Shown here one piece after another: positions 48,660 through 57,996 of a DNA stretch of 64,000 bases. Position numbers and translations under genes: made by a program. Under the pieces are notes generated by a model that was given only the letters and a program-made list of their open reading frames with translations, ran no database searches and was not told where the DNA came from. Each line of letters opens with the position of its first letter. The first letter of the stretch is position 1. The stretch covers positions 44,543-108,542 of the forward strand of contig JAJYDQ010000001.1 of assembly GCA_021777225.1 (NCBI GenBank). The letters are read 5' to 3'. The stretch comes from Deltaproteobacteria bacterium. GTDB lineage: Bacteria; Desulfobacterota; Desulfomonilia; Desulfomonilales; Desulfomonilaceae.

Positions 48660-49322
48660 CTAAATCATGCGAAAATAGTTCCTAATCATTTCGAAATTTG
48701 CCTGAACATTTGCGGCGCCCTGAATCGCCGGGCCATGACCAGGCAAAACAAGGTCAATCTTGAGCTTTGACAGTTTCTCAACACTTTGTTTAAGATGTTG
48801 GCCGTTTCCGCCCGGCAGGTCAACCCGTCCGATGCTGCCTCGAAAAATTACATCCCCGCAAATCAAAGTTCTATTTCTGGGCCAATATAGGCACAAACTG
48901 CCTGGACTATGGCCTGGGGCAAGCAAAACCTCAAATTCGTGTTTCCCCAACTTCAGGTCACCTTCCTTCAAGTAGAAGTTCACTGGAAACCTGGGCGCGT
49001 CTTTATCCTGTGAAGCGTACCATCTCGATCCCTCATCTATCATGAACCTTTCTTCTTCTCTAGAAAGGGCCACCCTTACATTTGAATCTGCAAACCGAAG
49101 TGACCCTGTAAAATGATCAGGGTGACAGTGTGTTCCAATTACAACCTGAATTCTGTTTGGGTCAAATCCATCTTCTCGCATTCGGTCAAATAAATTATCA
49201 ACACGCTGTTCAAGACCAGGGTCAATCAAGACAGGAACCTTGCCGTCAATCACGTAGCTGTTGCAATTATTTTCCTTGGGGTTGTTCCAGAGATAGATGA
49301 AAAAATTGTCAGCTATTTTCAT
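48660..49322 (-). CDS. Metallo-beta-lactamase-fold hydrolase
   Basis: 220 residues from ATG 49322, which overlaps the stop of the upstream gene (ATGA). Zinc ligands are in GTHCHPDHFTGSL (HxHxDH variant HCHPDH), in LAPGHSPGSL, in CGDVIFRGSIGR (Asp) and in LPGHGPAI. It most resembles glyoxalase II-type hydrolases. GCGGNGQHLKQ-like spacing (DLPGGNGQHLKQSVEKL) before the last His is typical. The substrate is unknown. It is the last gene of a four-gene run with FmdE-like, Nudix and RNase genes, so it may act in a thioester or metabolite-repair role. Confidence 0.85.
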   Translation of the reverse strand: MKIADNFFIYLWNNPKENNCNSYVIDGKVPVLIDPGLEQRVDNLFDRMREDGFDPNRIQVVIGTHCHPDHFTGSLRFADSNVRVALSREEERFMIDEGSRWYASQDKDAPRFPVNFYLKEGDLKLGKHEFEVLLAPGHSPGSLCLYWPRNRTLICGDVIFRGSIGRVDLPGGNGQHLKQSVEKLSKLKIDLVLPGHGPAIQGAANVQANFEMIRNYFRMI

Positions 49323-49912
49323 TGTGCGCAACCCTTGCAGATCACCGAATCTCCTTTTTTGACCATCCTTGAAATCATTGTTTGTTCACCACAAATCGCA
49401 CAAGGTGATGTTTCGACGATTTGAGCATAAGCCGGTGGCTCCATGGCAATTTCTTTTACATCAAAGAATTTGGTTGGTTCCGATATAAGAGCTGAAGTGA
49501 ATTCATCCCTCAGTTCTTGCATTCTCCTTTTATCTTCATCGGTCGCCGTGCCCGTTTCTATCTTCTTCCTCAAATCGTGGACTGTTTCTGTTTCTGAAGA
49601 CGGTTGACGAAAAGAGGCCCTCACTGCTTTGCCCTTTTCCCGATCATAGAATGTGAAAACCTGTTTGCCCCAATCCCGAAATATGAGATTTCCCTTACCG
49701 AAAGTGCAACCCAAAAGCGCCTGAACAGCGTCGACCGAACAGGAATTGTTCTCTACAATGCATACAAGTTCTTCATCCTCGGACCCTGAAGGGCTCAACA
49801 GCCCTGAAGACGCTTTAACCGCCGCATAACCAATTGCAAGGCCGGGGCACACGTGCCCGTGAAATGTTGCGCATTTCTGGAAGTCATCCGGATAATTAGT
49901 CATTGAGTTCAT
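49319..49912 (-). CDS. FmdE-like protein with C-terminal zinc ribbon
   Basis: 197 residues from ATG 49912 (AAGGAG 7 bp upstream), overlapping the Nudix gene end by 17 bp. The FmdE domain has FHGHVCPGLAIGYAAVKAS, ENNSCSVDAVQALLGCTFGKG and FYDREKGKAVRASFR. The C terminus has SPCAICGEQTMIS and SVICKGCAQ, two Cys pairs of a zinc ribbon. FmdE co-purifies with formylmethanofuran dehydrogenase in methanogens, but bacterial members occur without that enzyme and probably bind molybdate-related or metal cofactors. Role here is unknown. Confidence 0.88.
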   Translation of the reverse strand: MNSMTNYPDDFQKCATFHGHVCPGLAIGYAAVKASSGLLSPSGSEDEELVCIVENNSCSVDAVQALLGCTFGKGNLIFRDWGKQVFTFYDREKGKAVRASFRQPSSETETVHDLRKKIETGTATDEDKRRMQELRDEFTSALISEPTKFFDVKEIAMEPPAYAQIVETSPCAICGEQTMISRMVKKGDSVICKGCAQ

Positions 49913-50522
49913 TCTCATGCTCCTTTGATTCAATTAATTCCACGAGATGTTTGAGAATTCTGGCTGTTGCGCCCCATATGTTGTGGCCTTCCCATAAATA
50001 AGACGTCATCTTTACCGGTTCTCCACGAAAAATCCATGTATCTTCCCGTGCTTTGGAAGGATCAAAGAAAACATCAAGCGGAGGATCAACAATTCCGGCA
50101 ATCTCACGCGGGCTGACGTGGTACTCATAAGGGTGAGGAATTAAACCCACGAATGGAACCACATGAAAACGAGTGGCTACGGTATAAAAATCGTCGAGTT
50201 CGGCGAGAACTTTAACATCAGAGGGTAATATTCCAACTTCCTCCAATGTTTCCCGAAGCGCGCACGATTTGAGATCCGGATCGGCAAGATCAAATTTGCC
50301 GCCCGGGAAAGAAATCTCACCCCTGTGATGTTCCACCATATCGGATCTCTTTGTTAGCAGCACATGCAGAGCGCCGTTTTTCTGAAATATGGGAACCAGC
50401 ACAGCGGCAGTTACTAGTCCATCAACCGGGAGACTTATCTTTGGGTGTCGGAGCCTGGCCGAAACAAGCCGTTCTTCAAATGTGACAAGGTCATTAAATA
50501 TATCATTGTGAGCTTTTGACAA
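49896..50522 (-). CDS. Nudix hydrolase, CoA pyrophosphatase-like
   Basis: 208 residues. The Nudix box GGKFDLADPDLKSCALRETL followed by EEVGI fits GX5EX7REUXEEXGU, with the CoAse-type extension before it (LLTKRSDMVEHHRGEISFPG). Such enzymes cleave CoA or acyl-CoA to phosphopantetheine and 3',5'-ADP. The start appears to be TTG at 50522 because no ATG or GTG is in frame nearby. It lies 40 bp downstream of the RNase gene and overlaps the FmdE-like gene. Confidence 0.85.
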   Translation of the reverse strand: MSKAHNDIFNDLVTFEERLVSARLRHPKISLPVDGLVTAAVLVPIFQKNGALHVLLTKRSDMVEHHRGEISFPGGKFDLADPDLKSCALRETLEEVGILPSDVKVLAELDDFYTVATRFHVVPFVGLIPHPYEYHVSPREIAGIVDPPLDVFFDPSKAREDTWIFRGEPVKMTSYLWEGHNIWGATARILKHLVELIESKEHENELND

Positions 50523-50562
50523 GGCAATAACCTACAAAGATGATGATATGGTATTTTGAGGA

Positions 50563-52569
50563 TTAGATATGGGGCAAAACGCGTACTAGGGAAAACGTCA
50601 GTCTATCCTCGCGAGGACTAACTTTTTCTACTTTGGCCACGGCCCGGTCGTACGGATTCAGAGACAAGCCGGGGGGTGTGTGTAATACTGTGTTGAATCC
50701 TAAAGACTCAATCTGAGCCAAATAGAACCTTGGGAAACGCTGCAGAACAATCACTTCGAATTCATCGCTCCTTCTCTGTTCCATATATTTCAAAAGATAG
50801 TACCTGTGTCGCTCCCTTTCAACAAGAGACGCTCTATCCAACCTGTACGAGATTTCAGAAAGGAGTCTATCCAGAGTGTCCGCGTCAATTGGTCGTTCAC
50901 GTTCATCAACCGCAGCCTTAAGTTGCCGCTGGGTCAGAAGGTCAGTATACCTCCTGAGTGGCGAAGTCGCTGTGGTGTAAACATTTAACCCAAGTGTCGA
51001 ATGAGGTTCAGGGTATAGTCCAAGGTTCCCCCTGGCCAGCACCTTTTTGCATCTGTACGACAACACTGGATCATAATGTGATCCCAATTCAATCTTTTCC
51101 AATGGAGGCGGTTGGCTACGATAAATGCACGGAATACATTTGTCCTTGAGCGTTCTGGCAAACAGGTTGTTGGCCAGTATCATGAATTCCGATACGAGCA
51201 CTTGTGAGCTTGTCTCGCGTTCCCTAACATTGACCTCGATTAACTTGTTCTCGTTAACCTTTATATTAAGTTCGGGGTCCTTAAAAATTATGGCGCCCGA
51301 TGACACTCTTTTTTCCCGTAAAGCCCTCGCAATGTCGCACATACGTTTCTCGACAGAGTCTGACTCCAGAACTCGTTGGTCGGTTTCTTCGTAAGAAAGC
51401 CTGTCGGTCACTCTAATGAGCGAATGGGCTATACGGTAACCGGTCATCCGGAAATTCCGGTCAAATGTCGTGATTGCGCTTATGCAGGGACGAAGCTCAC
51501 CTTTAACTAGGCTTGCAGCCTCTTCCGACAGGACAGTCGGCATCATCGGCAACACAAGGTCAGCCATATAAATTGACACTGCCCGTTCACGGATCTCTTT
51601 ATCAAGTAGGCAGTCATGGTCCACATAGTATGCGGCTTCAGTAATGTGAATGCCTACAATGGTGTTTTCACCGTCAAAACTAATCGACAAAGCGTCATCA
51701 ATGTCGCGGGTGCTGGCCGAATCAATCGTTATCACATGACGCTCGAATATTTCCCGTGGAGAGTCATCCAAAGTTTTCAATGCGGCTTTTCGGGCATGAT
51801 CAAGGGCCGCGGATGAGAATTCAGTCGGGATCTGCTCAGTCCTAAGTCGAATGTTTTCATCTTCAGACCATATACCCAACTTAATGAGAACTTTGAGAGG
51901 GTCCCATGCAGGATTAAGCGCCGCGCGTGAGAATATCTCCTTGACTTTTTTGTGAGTGAACCAGTCTGTTCCGAGTAAAGCGGCCTCTTCCAGTAAGGCC
52001 TCCAAACCGGAGGGAGCGTCGGCTCTGTCGATATTTTGGCCGTTTTTCAGTTTTGACAGATATTCAGAACATCGTGACAAAAATTCGATGCGTTCAATCT
52101 CTTTACGCCGCCGGTTTTGTTCCTGTTCCACTTTTTCAGGAGTCGCAACTTCAATTGATTCAAGCCGTATCTTGAAATACAGGCGATTTTCAATAATGGC
52201 TCTAATTAAAGCCGCCCTTGAATCAATGTTGTCATCTGAGCAAAACACCAGTTGGCTAAGGTCCTGAACACTGATCTGGTTTGTCTCCGGACCCACAATC
52301 TCCCAAAGCTCTTTTAGATCTATTGTCTTTTTGGTTTCATCCCGTTTAGCGGATAATTCCTTGAGACGGTGAGTCAGTTCATCTCTTGAAGCGTGCGCCG
52401 GGAAATCTATAACCTTGCCACCGATAAGAGCGCGGTTAACGGATATGTTGGATTCCTTTCCCTGATCATTGAGCACACGAAGACGTCGATCATCGACATC
52501 CAGAACTATGGCGCAAGATATGCGGGAATCGTCGTAGTAATCGATTATGTCGTTTTTTTGAAAGGTCAT
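50563..52569 (-). CDS. RNase II/R family exoribonuclease
   Basis: 668 residues. The RNB catalytic domain begins around 270 with VITIDSASTRDIDDALSI, the usual cluster of metal-binding Asp residues, and continues to TSPLRRYTDLLTQRQLKA. The N-terminal region (AKRDETKKTIDLKELWEIVG) is helical and lacks clear tandem cold-shock domains, and the C-terminal S1-like part is short. The protein therefore resembles the shorter deltaproteobacterial VacB-like nucleases rather than E. coli RNase R (813 residues). GAGG precedes the ATG by 5 bp. First gene of a leftward four-gene run. Confidence 0.88.
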   Translation of the reverse strand: MTFQKNDIIDYYDDSRISCAIVLDVDDRRLRVLNDQGKESNISVNRALIGGKVIDFPAHASRDELTHRLKELSAKRDETKKTIDLKELWEIVGPETNQISVQDLSQLVFCSDDNIDSRAALIRAIIENRLYFKIRLESIEVATPEKVEQEQNRRRKEIERIEFLSRCSEYLSKLKNGQNIDRADAPSGLEALLEEAALLGTDWFTHKKVKEIFSRAALNPAWDPLKVLIKLGIWSEDENIRLRTEQIPTEFSSAALDHARKAALKTLDDSPREIFERHVITIDSASTRDIDDALSISFDGENTIVGIHITEAAYYVDHDCLLDKEIRERAVSIYMADLVLPMMPTVLSEEAASLVKGELRPCISAITTFDRNFRMTGYRIAHSLIRVTDRLSYEETDQRVLESDSVEKRMCDIARALREKRVSSGAIIFKDPELNIKVNENKLIEVNVRERETSSQVLVSEFMILANNLFARTLKDKCIPCIYRSQPPPLEKIELGSHYDPVLSYRCKKVLARGNLGLYPEPHSTLGLNVYTTATSPLRRYTDLLTQRQLKAAVDERERPIDADTLDRLLSEISYRLDRASLVERERHRYYLLKYMEQRRSDEFEVIVLQRFPRFYLAQIESLGFNTVLHTPPGLSLNPYDRAVAKVEKVSPREDRLTFSLVRVLPHI

Positions 52570-52702
52570 CCAAGCCTCTGAACTTTTCAGATATAAGCCA
52601 AAAATCTCCCAAATGATAGAACAAAAAAATGATCCAAGATGTCGAGCGCTCGGAAGCGCTTTGAATTATTGATGCAATATTGACCAATTATGTGTTAAAT
52701 GA

Positions 52703-53335
52703 GTGCTAATAATCCGAACGACCCTGGCTTTAGTCGACGAAAGAGAGGCGTCCAAGGCATTGAAGAACCATATTCAGGCTATTTTTAAGGAAAGCGCGCG
52801 TGTAAGAGACGCGTTTCTGGCTGAAGGCGTTGAAACGTTGATAGAGGTTGTAAACCAACTGGTTGAAACAATAAAAAGAGGCGACAAAGTGCTGTTGTTC
52901 GGTAACGGTGGGTCTGCGGCGGACGCTCAGCATATTGCGGCCGAATTTGTAAACCGGTATCGAATTGAACGAAAGCCTTTATCCGCCCTGGCTTTGACAA
53001 CAGACACCTCTATATTGACCGCTATCGGGAATGACTATGATTTTGACGACATTTTCTCAAAACAGCTACAGGCTCTGGGGCGGAAAGGCGATGCAGCAAT
53101 TGGTATAAGCACCTCCGGCAAATCAATCAATGTAAACAAGGGGCTTAGAACCGCGCAGGAGATGGGTATTGTAACTATAGGCCTTGGAGGTTCTCCTGAT
53201 AGCCCGATGAAAGATTATTGTGACCATTACCTGGCCGTGTATGGTTCGATAACCCCACGAGTCCAGGAAACACATTCTATTATAGGCCATACAATCATCG
53301 AAATGCTTGATATGAGGCTTTTCGGCCAGGTATAA
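52703..53335 (+). CDS. gmhA: Sedoheptulose-7-phosphate isomerase
   Basis: 210 residues from GTG 52703; the true start may be a little downstream because the usual GmhA begins near KNHIQAIFKES. The SIS fold shows LLFGNGGSAADAQHIAAEFV, DTSILTAIGNDYDFDDIFS, GISTSGKSINVNKGL and GSITPRVQETHSIIGHTIIE with the active-site Glu and His. It converts sedoheptulose 7-phosphate to heptose 7-phosphate for lipopolysaccharide core. No ribosome binding site of good quality precedes the GTG. The LonB-type protease gene follows after 42 bp. Confidence 0.92.
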   Translation: MLIIRTTLALVDEREASKALKNHIQAIFKESARVRDAFLAEGVETLIEVVNQLVETIKRGDKVLLFGNGGSAADAQHIAAEFVNRYRIERKPLSALALTTDTSILTAIGNDYDFDDIFSKQLQALGRKGDAAIGISTSGKSINVNKGLRTAQEMGIVTIGLGGSPDSPMKDYCDHYLAVYGSITPRVQETHSIIGHTIIEMLDMRLFGQV

Positions 53336-53377
53336 AAATAACACGGCAATAATAAAGTTTTTTACAGGATGTTGAAC

Positions 53378-55876
53378 ATGAGTGACCTAAAAGAAAAACT
53401 CCGCTTGAGTCCAGAGGATTTAACATGGATCGCCCCTCCTGAAGGTTTGATTTCAGGGACAACCGCCTCAATTGAAGCGGCTGAAGACATTGTCGGGCAA
53501 GATAGGGCAGTAAAGGCCATCAAGCGTGGCCTTGCAATGAAAAGCCATGGTTATAACATTTTTGTTTCCGGCACCAACGGAACAGGTCGAACGGCGACTG
53601 TTAAAAAACTCCTTGAAGAATTTAATATCGGTGGTTCCGTTCCGGATGATCTGTGTTACGTGAACAACTTCAAAGACCCCGATCAACCGAGACTCATTGT
53701 ATTACCCGCCGGACAGGGGGCCGTATTTCGTGACCAGGTCAATGACCTCATTAATTCACTGAAAAAGAAAATTCCTGCGATTTTTGAGAGTGAAGAATTT
53801 CAGACGGCGCGCAATGAAATTGTTAATCGACACATGGGAGCGCAGAAGGCTTTGTTCAAGAATTTCGAGAATAAAGTAACTTCCCAAAATTTCATGATGG
53901 TTCAGGTTCAGGTAGGTCCGTTCACGCGTCCGGATCTTGCGCCTGTCATTGTTGGCAACCCGATGAAAATCGAACAACTCGAAGCGCTGGTGGATGAAGG
54001 GAAATTTTCAGCGGATGAACTGGCTAAGATCAAAGTGATGTACAAAGAACTGTCCCAGGAAATGGAAAAAATATTTAAAGCAGCGCGGGACATAGACAAG
54101 ACAATTCAGGAGGATTTGGAGAAACTCGGCAAAGAATGGATTGAACCCTTGCTAAGGGATTCATTTTCCCAGGTTCGTGAAAATTTTGCTACAGAAGCCA
54201 CTAAAACCTATTTTGATGAGGTAGAATCCGACATCGTAGCCCACCTGGAACGATTCCGTCCAAGACTAGTGCCTCCACCCCCCGGGACAGAAGGCGCTAG
54301 CCCGCCGATGCTGATGCCTCCGGACCCATCCCAATTCAAGTATTACGAAGTGAATTTGCTCATTGATAACTCTGACACCACCAAGCCACCGGTCGTAATT
54401 GAGACGACACCGATCTACCGAAACCTTTTTGGGACAATCGAGCGTGTTATAGACCAAAACGGGGTTTGGTATTCCGATTACCGACACATTAAATCCGGCA
54501 GTCTGCTTAAAGCAAATGGCGGCTTTCTGGTGCTTAATTCAAGAGATCTGGTCATGGAACCGGGTAGCTGGCCGACCCTGAAAAGAAATCTTCGAAATCA
54601 CGTCACCGAAATCCAGGCCGAACCCTTCGGATGGCTATTCAACAGCGCGTTAAAACCCGAAAAGGTCCCAATTAAACTTAAAGTCTTAATGATTGGTGAT
54701 GCTGAAGTTTACGATCTGCTGCATTGGTACGACGAAGATTTTCGCAAGATTTTCAAAGTCAAGGCTGATTTTGACACCAGTATGAACAATACCGACGAAA
54801 ATCGAAACAAAATTATTGGGTTCATAGCAAGGATCAGCGCAGAAGAAAATCTCCTCCCAAGTGATCCTAGCGGAGTGGAAGCGCTTGCCCGTCTTGCCAT
54901 TCGATGGGCCGGCCGCAAGAAAAAAATCACTGCGCAGCTCGAACGCATCGGAGATGTCCTGAGAGAAGCGGACCTTGTCGCTCGAGAAGATGGTTCAGAC
55001 ATAATTCAAGCTCGTCATGTCGAGACAGCGAACGCGGATCGGATCGAACGCGTGAATATGTATGAGGACAAAATACAGGAATATATCGAAGACGGTATTC
55101 TGATGATAGATACTGACGGGGCAAAAGTGGGTCAGATAAACGGTTTGAGCGTTTATTCGCTGCCTGAAATCTCCTTTGGCAAGCCGTCGCGCATCACAGT
55201 TAAAACCAGCATGGGCAAGTCCGGTATTATAAGTATTGAAAAGGAAGCCGAGCTTTCAGGTTCAAGCTATGACAAGGGCGTATTGATTTTCACGGGCTTT
55301 CTTCGTGATCGTTTTGCCCAGGATAAGCCCCTCAACCTCACAGCAAGTATAACGTTCGAACAGTCATATTCAGGTGTGGATGGAGATTCTGCGTCTTCCA
55401 CCGAATTGTATGCGTTATTGAGTTCCCTGTCCGGTATCCCGATTGATCAGGGTATAGCTGTAACAGGTAGTGTAAACCAAAACGGAGAAGTTCAGCCTAT
55501 AGGCGGTGTAAATCAAAAGATTGAGGGTTTTTTCAGGGTCTGTAAAGCGATGGGGTTGACTGGCCGTCAGGGAGTCATGATCCCCAAATCCAATGTTGGA
55601 GACCTTGCTTTGAATTCAGAAGTTGTTGAAGCTGTCAAAGAAAACAAATTCCATATTTGGCAGGTTGACCATGTAGATATCGGCATAGAGCTGCTTACTG
55701 GATTATCGGCCGGCGCCAAAGATGAAAACGGAGACTACCCGGAAGGAACAATCAACTTCCTGGTCAATCAGAAACTGGAAGACCTGGCCAGAGGTATAAA
55801 GGAATTTGAAGACAGCGAGGAACCGGAATCTGAAGAAGAGAAACCGGAAAAAGATCACAGTTCCATCGAAGAATAA
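53378..55876 (+). CDS. LonB-type ATP-dependent protease (AAA_32/Lon C)
   Basis: 832 residues from ATG 53378 (AGGA 8 bp upstream). A single AAA-like region has SGTNGTGRTATVKKLLEEF as Walker A near residue 57 and LKANGGFLVLNSRDLVMEP as Walker B. An insertion of about 150 helical residues (120-290) lies between them. The C-terminal S16 protease domain (570-790) has the catalytic Ser in VDGDSASSTELYALLSSLS and Lys in GVNQKIEGFF. This is the LonB/YcbZ-like type without the N-terminal LAN domain of LonA. The acidic C terminus is low complexity. It is followed by rpoH, suggesting a heat-stress role. Confidence 0.9.
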   Translation: MSDLKEKLRLSPEDLTWIAPPEGLISGTTASIEAAEDIVGQDRAVKAIKRGLAMKSHGYNIFVSGTNGTGRTATVKKLLEEFNIGGSVPDDLCYVNNFKDPDQPRLIVLPAGQGAVFRDQVNDLINSLKKKIPAIFESEEFQTARNEIVNRHMGAQKALFKNFENKVTSQNFMMVQVQVGPFTRPDLAPVIVGNPMKIEQLEALVDEGKFSADELAKIKVMYKELSQEMEKIFKAARDIDKTIQEDLEKLGKEWIEPLLRDSFSQVRENFATEATKTYFDEVESDIVAHLERFRPRLVPPPPGTEGASPPMLMPPDPSQFKYYEVNLLIDNSDTTKPPVVIETTPIYRNLFGTIERVIDQNGVWYSDYRHIKSGSLLKANGGFLVLNSRDLVMEPGSWPTLKRNLRNHVTEIQAEPFGWLFNSALKPEKVPIKLKVLMIGDAEVYDLLHWYDEDFRKIFKVKADFDTSMNNTDENRNKIIGFIARISAEENLLPSDPSGVEALARLAIRWAGRKKKITAQLERIGDVLREADLVAREDGSDIIQARHVETANADRIERVNMYEDKIQEYIEDGILMIDTDGAKVGQINGLSVYSLPEISFGKPSRITVKTSMGKSGIISIEKEAELSGSSYDKGVLIFTGFLRDRFAQDKPLNLTASITFEQSYSGVDGDSASSTELYALLSSLSGIPIDQGIAVTGSVNQNGEVQPIGGVNQKIEGFFRVCKAMGLTGRQGVMIPKSNVGDLALNSEVVEAVKENKFHIWQVDHVDIGIELLTGLSAGAKDENGDYPEGTINFLVNQKLEDLARGIKEFEDSEEPESEEEKPEKDHSSIEE

Positions 55877-56078
55877 ATCAATTGTCGTCAACAGTAGTGA
55901 CGCATAACGTTTTTCATTATTAATATCCTGCGACTGCCAAAAGCAGGCGGTTCATTTCCAAATCACGAGAAATGCTCCGTCTGCTTCTCTTTCAAAATTG
56001 ATCCCCGGATTGAAACCTTTTTCAATTATAGGCATCAAATAAATTGTGGCCAATTAATTATGGGGAGGTCAAGCCAAC
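55877..56078. promoter_or_regulatory. rpoH upstream region with inverted repeat
   Basis: A short perfect inverted repeat, TTGAAA-CCTT-TTTCAA, spans 56010-56025, about 55 bp before the rpoH start. Its left arm equals a sigma-32/sigma-70-type -35 box and TATAGG follows. GGGGAGG lies 9-12 bp before the rpoH ATG. The exact promoter is uncertain. Confidence 0.35.
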
Positions 56079-56924
56079 ATGAATTATTGGGCTGAAACTG
56101 ATGAATTAAAAATATACCTGCAAGAGATAGAGCGTTATCCCCTTCTTAACAGAGACCAGGAAGTAGAATTGGCTAATAGATTCAGGGATAACCAGGACGC
56201 TCAGGCGGTCAATGATCTGATAACATCTAACTTGCGCTTCGTAATAAAAGTGGCGTTAGGTTACCGCAACTATGGGATCAAGGTAATGGACCTAGTTCAG
56301 GAAGGTAACATCGGACTTATAAAAGCAGTTGAAAAGTTCGACCCCGATAAAGGTTACCGTCTGATATCCTATGCGGTGTGGTGGATCAAGGCTTACATTC
56401 AAAACCACATAATCAGATCATGGTCCATGGTAAAAATGGGCACCACCCAAGCTCAGAGAAAATTGTTTTATCGGGTCGGCGACCTTCCCGAGGCCACTGA
56501 TTTTGACATTCATCGTGACAACGTATCCAAACTGGCAGGCCGAATCAATGTGACCGAGGATGAAGTAATAGATATGGCGGCCAGGTTAAAAGCCAGAGAC
56601 CTTTCGCTGGATGAACTCCTGGGTGATAGTTCGAGAGATTCCTTTGCGGACACACTCAGAGATGACAACGCTGACCAGGAACGCGATCTGGCGAAGAAAC
56701 AGGAGCTTGAAAAATTGAAACAGTGGGTAGACAAAGCTGTGGATAAACTAAACCCACGTGAAAAATATATAGTTCAAAAACGAATACTTTCCGATGAACC
56801 CGAAACCTTGAAAGAACTGGGAAAACACTTTGGTGTAACAAGGGAGCGGGCTAGGCAGATCGAGCGGGCAGCGCTACAGAAATTGAGAGGGAACTATCAG
56901 GCGTCGGAACTGGTAGCCGCTTAA
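56079..56924 (+). CDS. rpoH: RNA polymerase sigma factor RpoH (sigma-32 type)
   Basis: 281 residues. Region 1.2/2.1 begins LKIYLQEIERYPLLNRDQEV, region 2.2-2.4 is VMDLVQEGNIGLIKAVEKF and YAVWWIKAYIQNHIIRSW. The RpoH box position reads KMGTTQAQRKLFYRVGDLPE (QRKLFFNLR in E. coli), which separates it from housekeeping sigma. Region 4.2 ends LGKHFGVTRERARQIERAAL. It directs transcription of heat-shock genes. GGGGAGG precedes ATG. A terminator follows 31 bp after the stop. Confidence 0.95.
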   Translation: MNYWAETDELKIYLQEIERYPLLNRDQEVELANRFRDNQDAQAVNDLITSNLRFVIKVALGYRNYGIKVMDLVQEGNIGLIKAVEKFDPDKGYRLISYAVWWIKAYIQNHIIRSWSMVKMGTTQAQRKLFYRVGDLPEATDFDIHRDNVSKLAGRINVTEDEVIDMAARLKARDLSLDELLGDSSRDSFADTLRDDNADQERDLAKKQELEKLKQWVDKAVDKLNPREKYIVQKRILSDEPETLKELGKHFGVTRERARQIERAALQKLRGNYQASELVAA

Positions 56925-56954
56925 TCATTAAATCAAACGGGAAAGTTTAATGAA

Positions 56955-56986
56955 AAGGGTCGATGAATTTCAGTCGATCCTTTTTT
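56955..56986 (+). terminator. Rho-independent terminator of rpoH
   Basis: Arms AAGGGTCGA (56955-56963) and TCGATCCTT (56974-56982) pair with one G-U and run into TTTTTT. The loop is 10 nt. It lies 31 bp after the rpoH stop codon. Confidence 0.85.
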
Positions 56987-57055
56987 ACTTTGATGTGGCA
57001 GTTGTAAAACCAATCGGGCAAAGTACGGATTTCAACGTTAAAAATAAGGATATCT

Positions 57056-57232
57056 CTAGTCCCTGTATGATGGTTGCTGGATAGGTTCGTACTTGTTTAC
57101 TTTTGGAATGAAAGGGCTTTCCTTACCGTCTTTAGTCACGAAGTGACCGTCCATTAAAGCGGAGCACCCATTAAGGAAAACTGTGAAAGCGACAATCAGG
57201 ACAATCAAGTAATTCATCAACGACCTGAGCAT
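57056..57232 (-). CDS. Small lipoprotein
   Basis: 58 residues from ATG 57232, or 53 from the ATG at 57217, which has AGG 6 bp upstream. The N terminus is a short lipoprotein signal (NYLIVLIVAFTVFLNGCSA) with lipobox LNGC. The mature part is only about 35 residues: ALMDGHFVTKDGKESPFIP and a Tyr/Pro-rich end. It would be anchored in the inner or outer membrane. It has no recognised family. The structured region 57357-57560 lies about 130 nt upstream on the same strand and may be its leader. Confidence 0.6.
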   Translation of the reverse strand: MLRSLMNYLIVLIVAFTVFLNGCSALMDGHFVTKDGKESPFIPKVNKYEPIQQPSYRD

Positions 57233-57356
57233 GCGTCTTGCTTGAAATTAACGCCCTAATTATATCATCAGGAAGCTGAATTGGCAATTTTTGGCCAATT
57301 TTCACTTATACTAACTTTAAATCGGCGCTGTGTTTTGGGGACTAATTAGGTTGATT

Positions 57357-57560
57357 TTTGAAAAAAGGTCTTTGGCTAACGGGAGACGTATCCCCCCCTT
57401 TACAGGATCGTTCATCCAAGCTTGACCCAAAAGGTTGTCACCCGTTATGCCAAAGAAGTTTACGAAACCTGACAAGAAACGATTTCGTTAACTGTGAAAG
57501 AGTGAGTCGGTTTGACCGTCACTATGGCGGAAAGCAAGGTTTAGGAATACCTTAGCCAAA
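57357..57560 (-). ncRNA. Candidate structured RNA or leader element
   Basis: About 200 bp with unusually dense pairing and no reading frame. A 14-bp helix with one bulge is formed by CTTTGGCTAACGGG (57370-57383) and CCCGTTATGCCAAAG (57441-57455). On the minus strand its 3' side is followed by ACC-TTTTTT (57361-57366), like a terminator. TTTGGCTAA of the same arm can instead pair with TTAGCCAAA at 57552-57560, so two folds compete. Other hairpins are 57458-57492, 57502-57522 and 57536-57553. No known Rfam class is recognised. Strand is inferred from the U tract and could be wrong. Confidence 0.4.
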
Positions 57561-57996
57561 CCTGACCGCTAATCCCCCCATTCAAATAAACTGATTTCGA
57601 AGCTAAAATTTCAAGTGAGGCCGTAATCACATAAGGAAAGTTTCCGTGAATCTCTCTCGCAGTACATCAAACCGAGCTACCGCTAACGGCTTGAACTCTA
57701 GTCTGTACAAAGACATGGTTTCTTTTTGTTTCACGGGTGATTTCCTTCCTCGAACTGACATGAGACGTATTTGATAATCCTATGGGACTATCTGCACAAA
57801 AATGCCCTCATCTGACTAAACCCCCCGAGATCAGTCTTGTTCTCGGTTTCAAGTGTAAATATAATAGGTAAAAACCGATTGCAAGCTTTTTTTGCTTAAA
57901 ATCCTATTTTTTTGTAATAAGTGCTTAATTGTTGTAGATATGCTGAAAGTGACCCCAATAGCTAATAGTTATAGGCAATTATCAAAATAGAAAATA
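57561..57996. other. Intergenic region with a rightward promoter-like site and hairpin
   Basis: A rightward promoter-like pair is seen: TTGTTC (57837-57842), 17 bp, TATAAT (57860-57865). The hairpin CCGAGA/TCTCGG (57825-57846) overlaps the -35 box. A 35-codon leftward frame (57627-57734, GTG start behind AGGAAGG) is too short to call. AAGTGCTTAAT near 57925 is repeated near 58920. Nothing else is recognised. Confidence 0.3.

Noticed and set aside
57357..57560. 6S RNA, tmRNA, RNase P or SRP RNA
   Set aside because: None of the conserved core sequences of these RNAs is present on either strand.
57627..57734. Leftward 35-codon frame with GTG start behind AGGAAGG
   Set aside because: Too short and without motif or neighbour that explains it; cannot be separated from chance.
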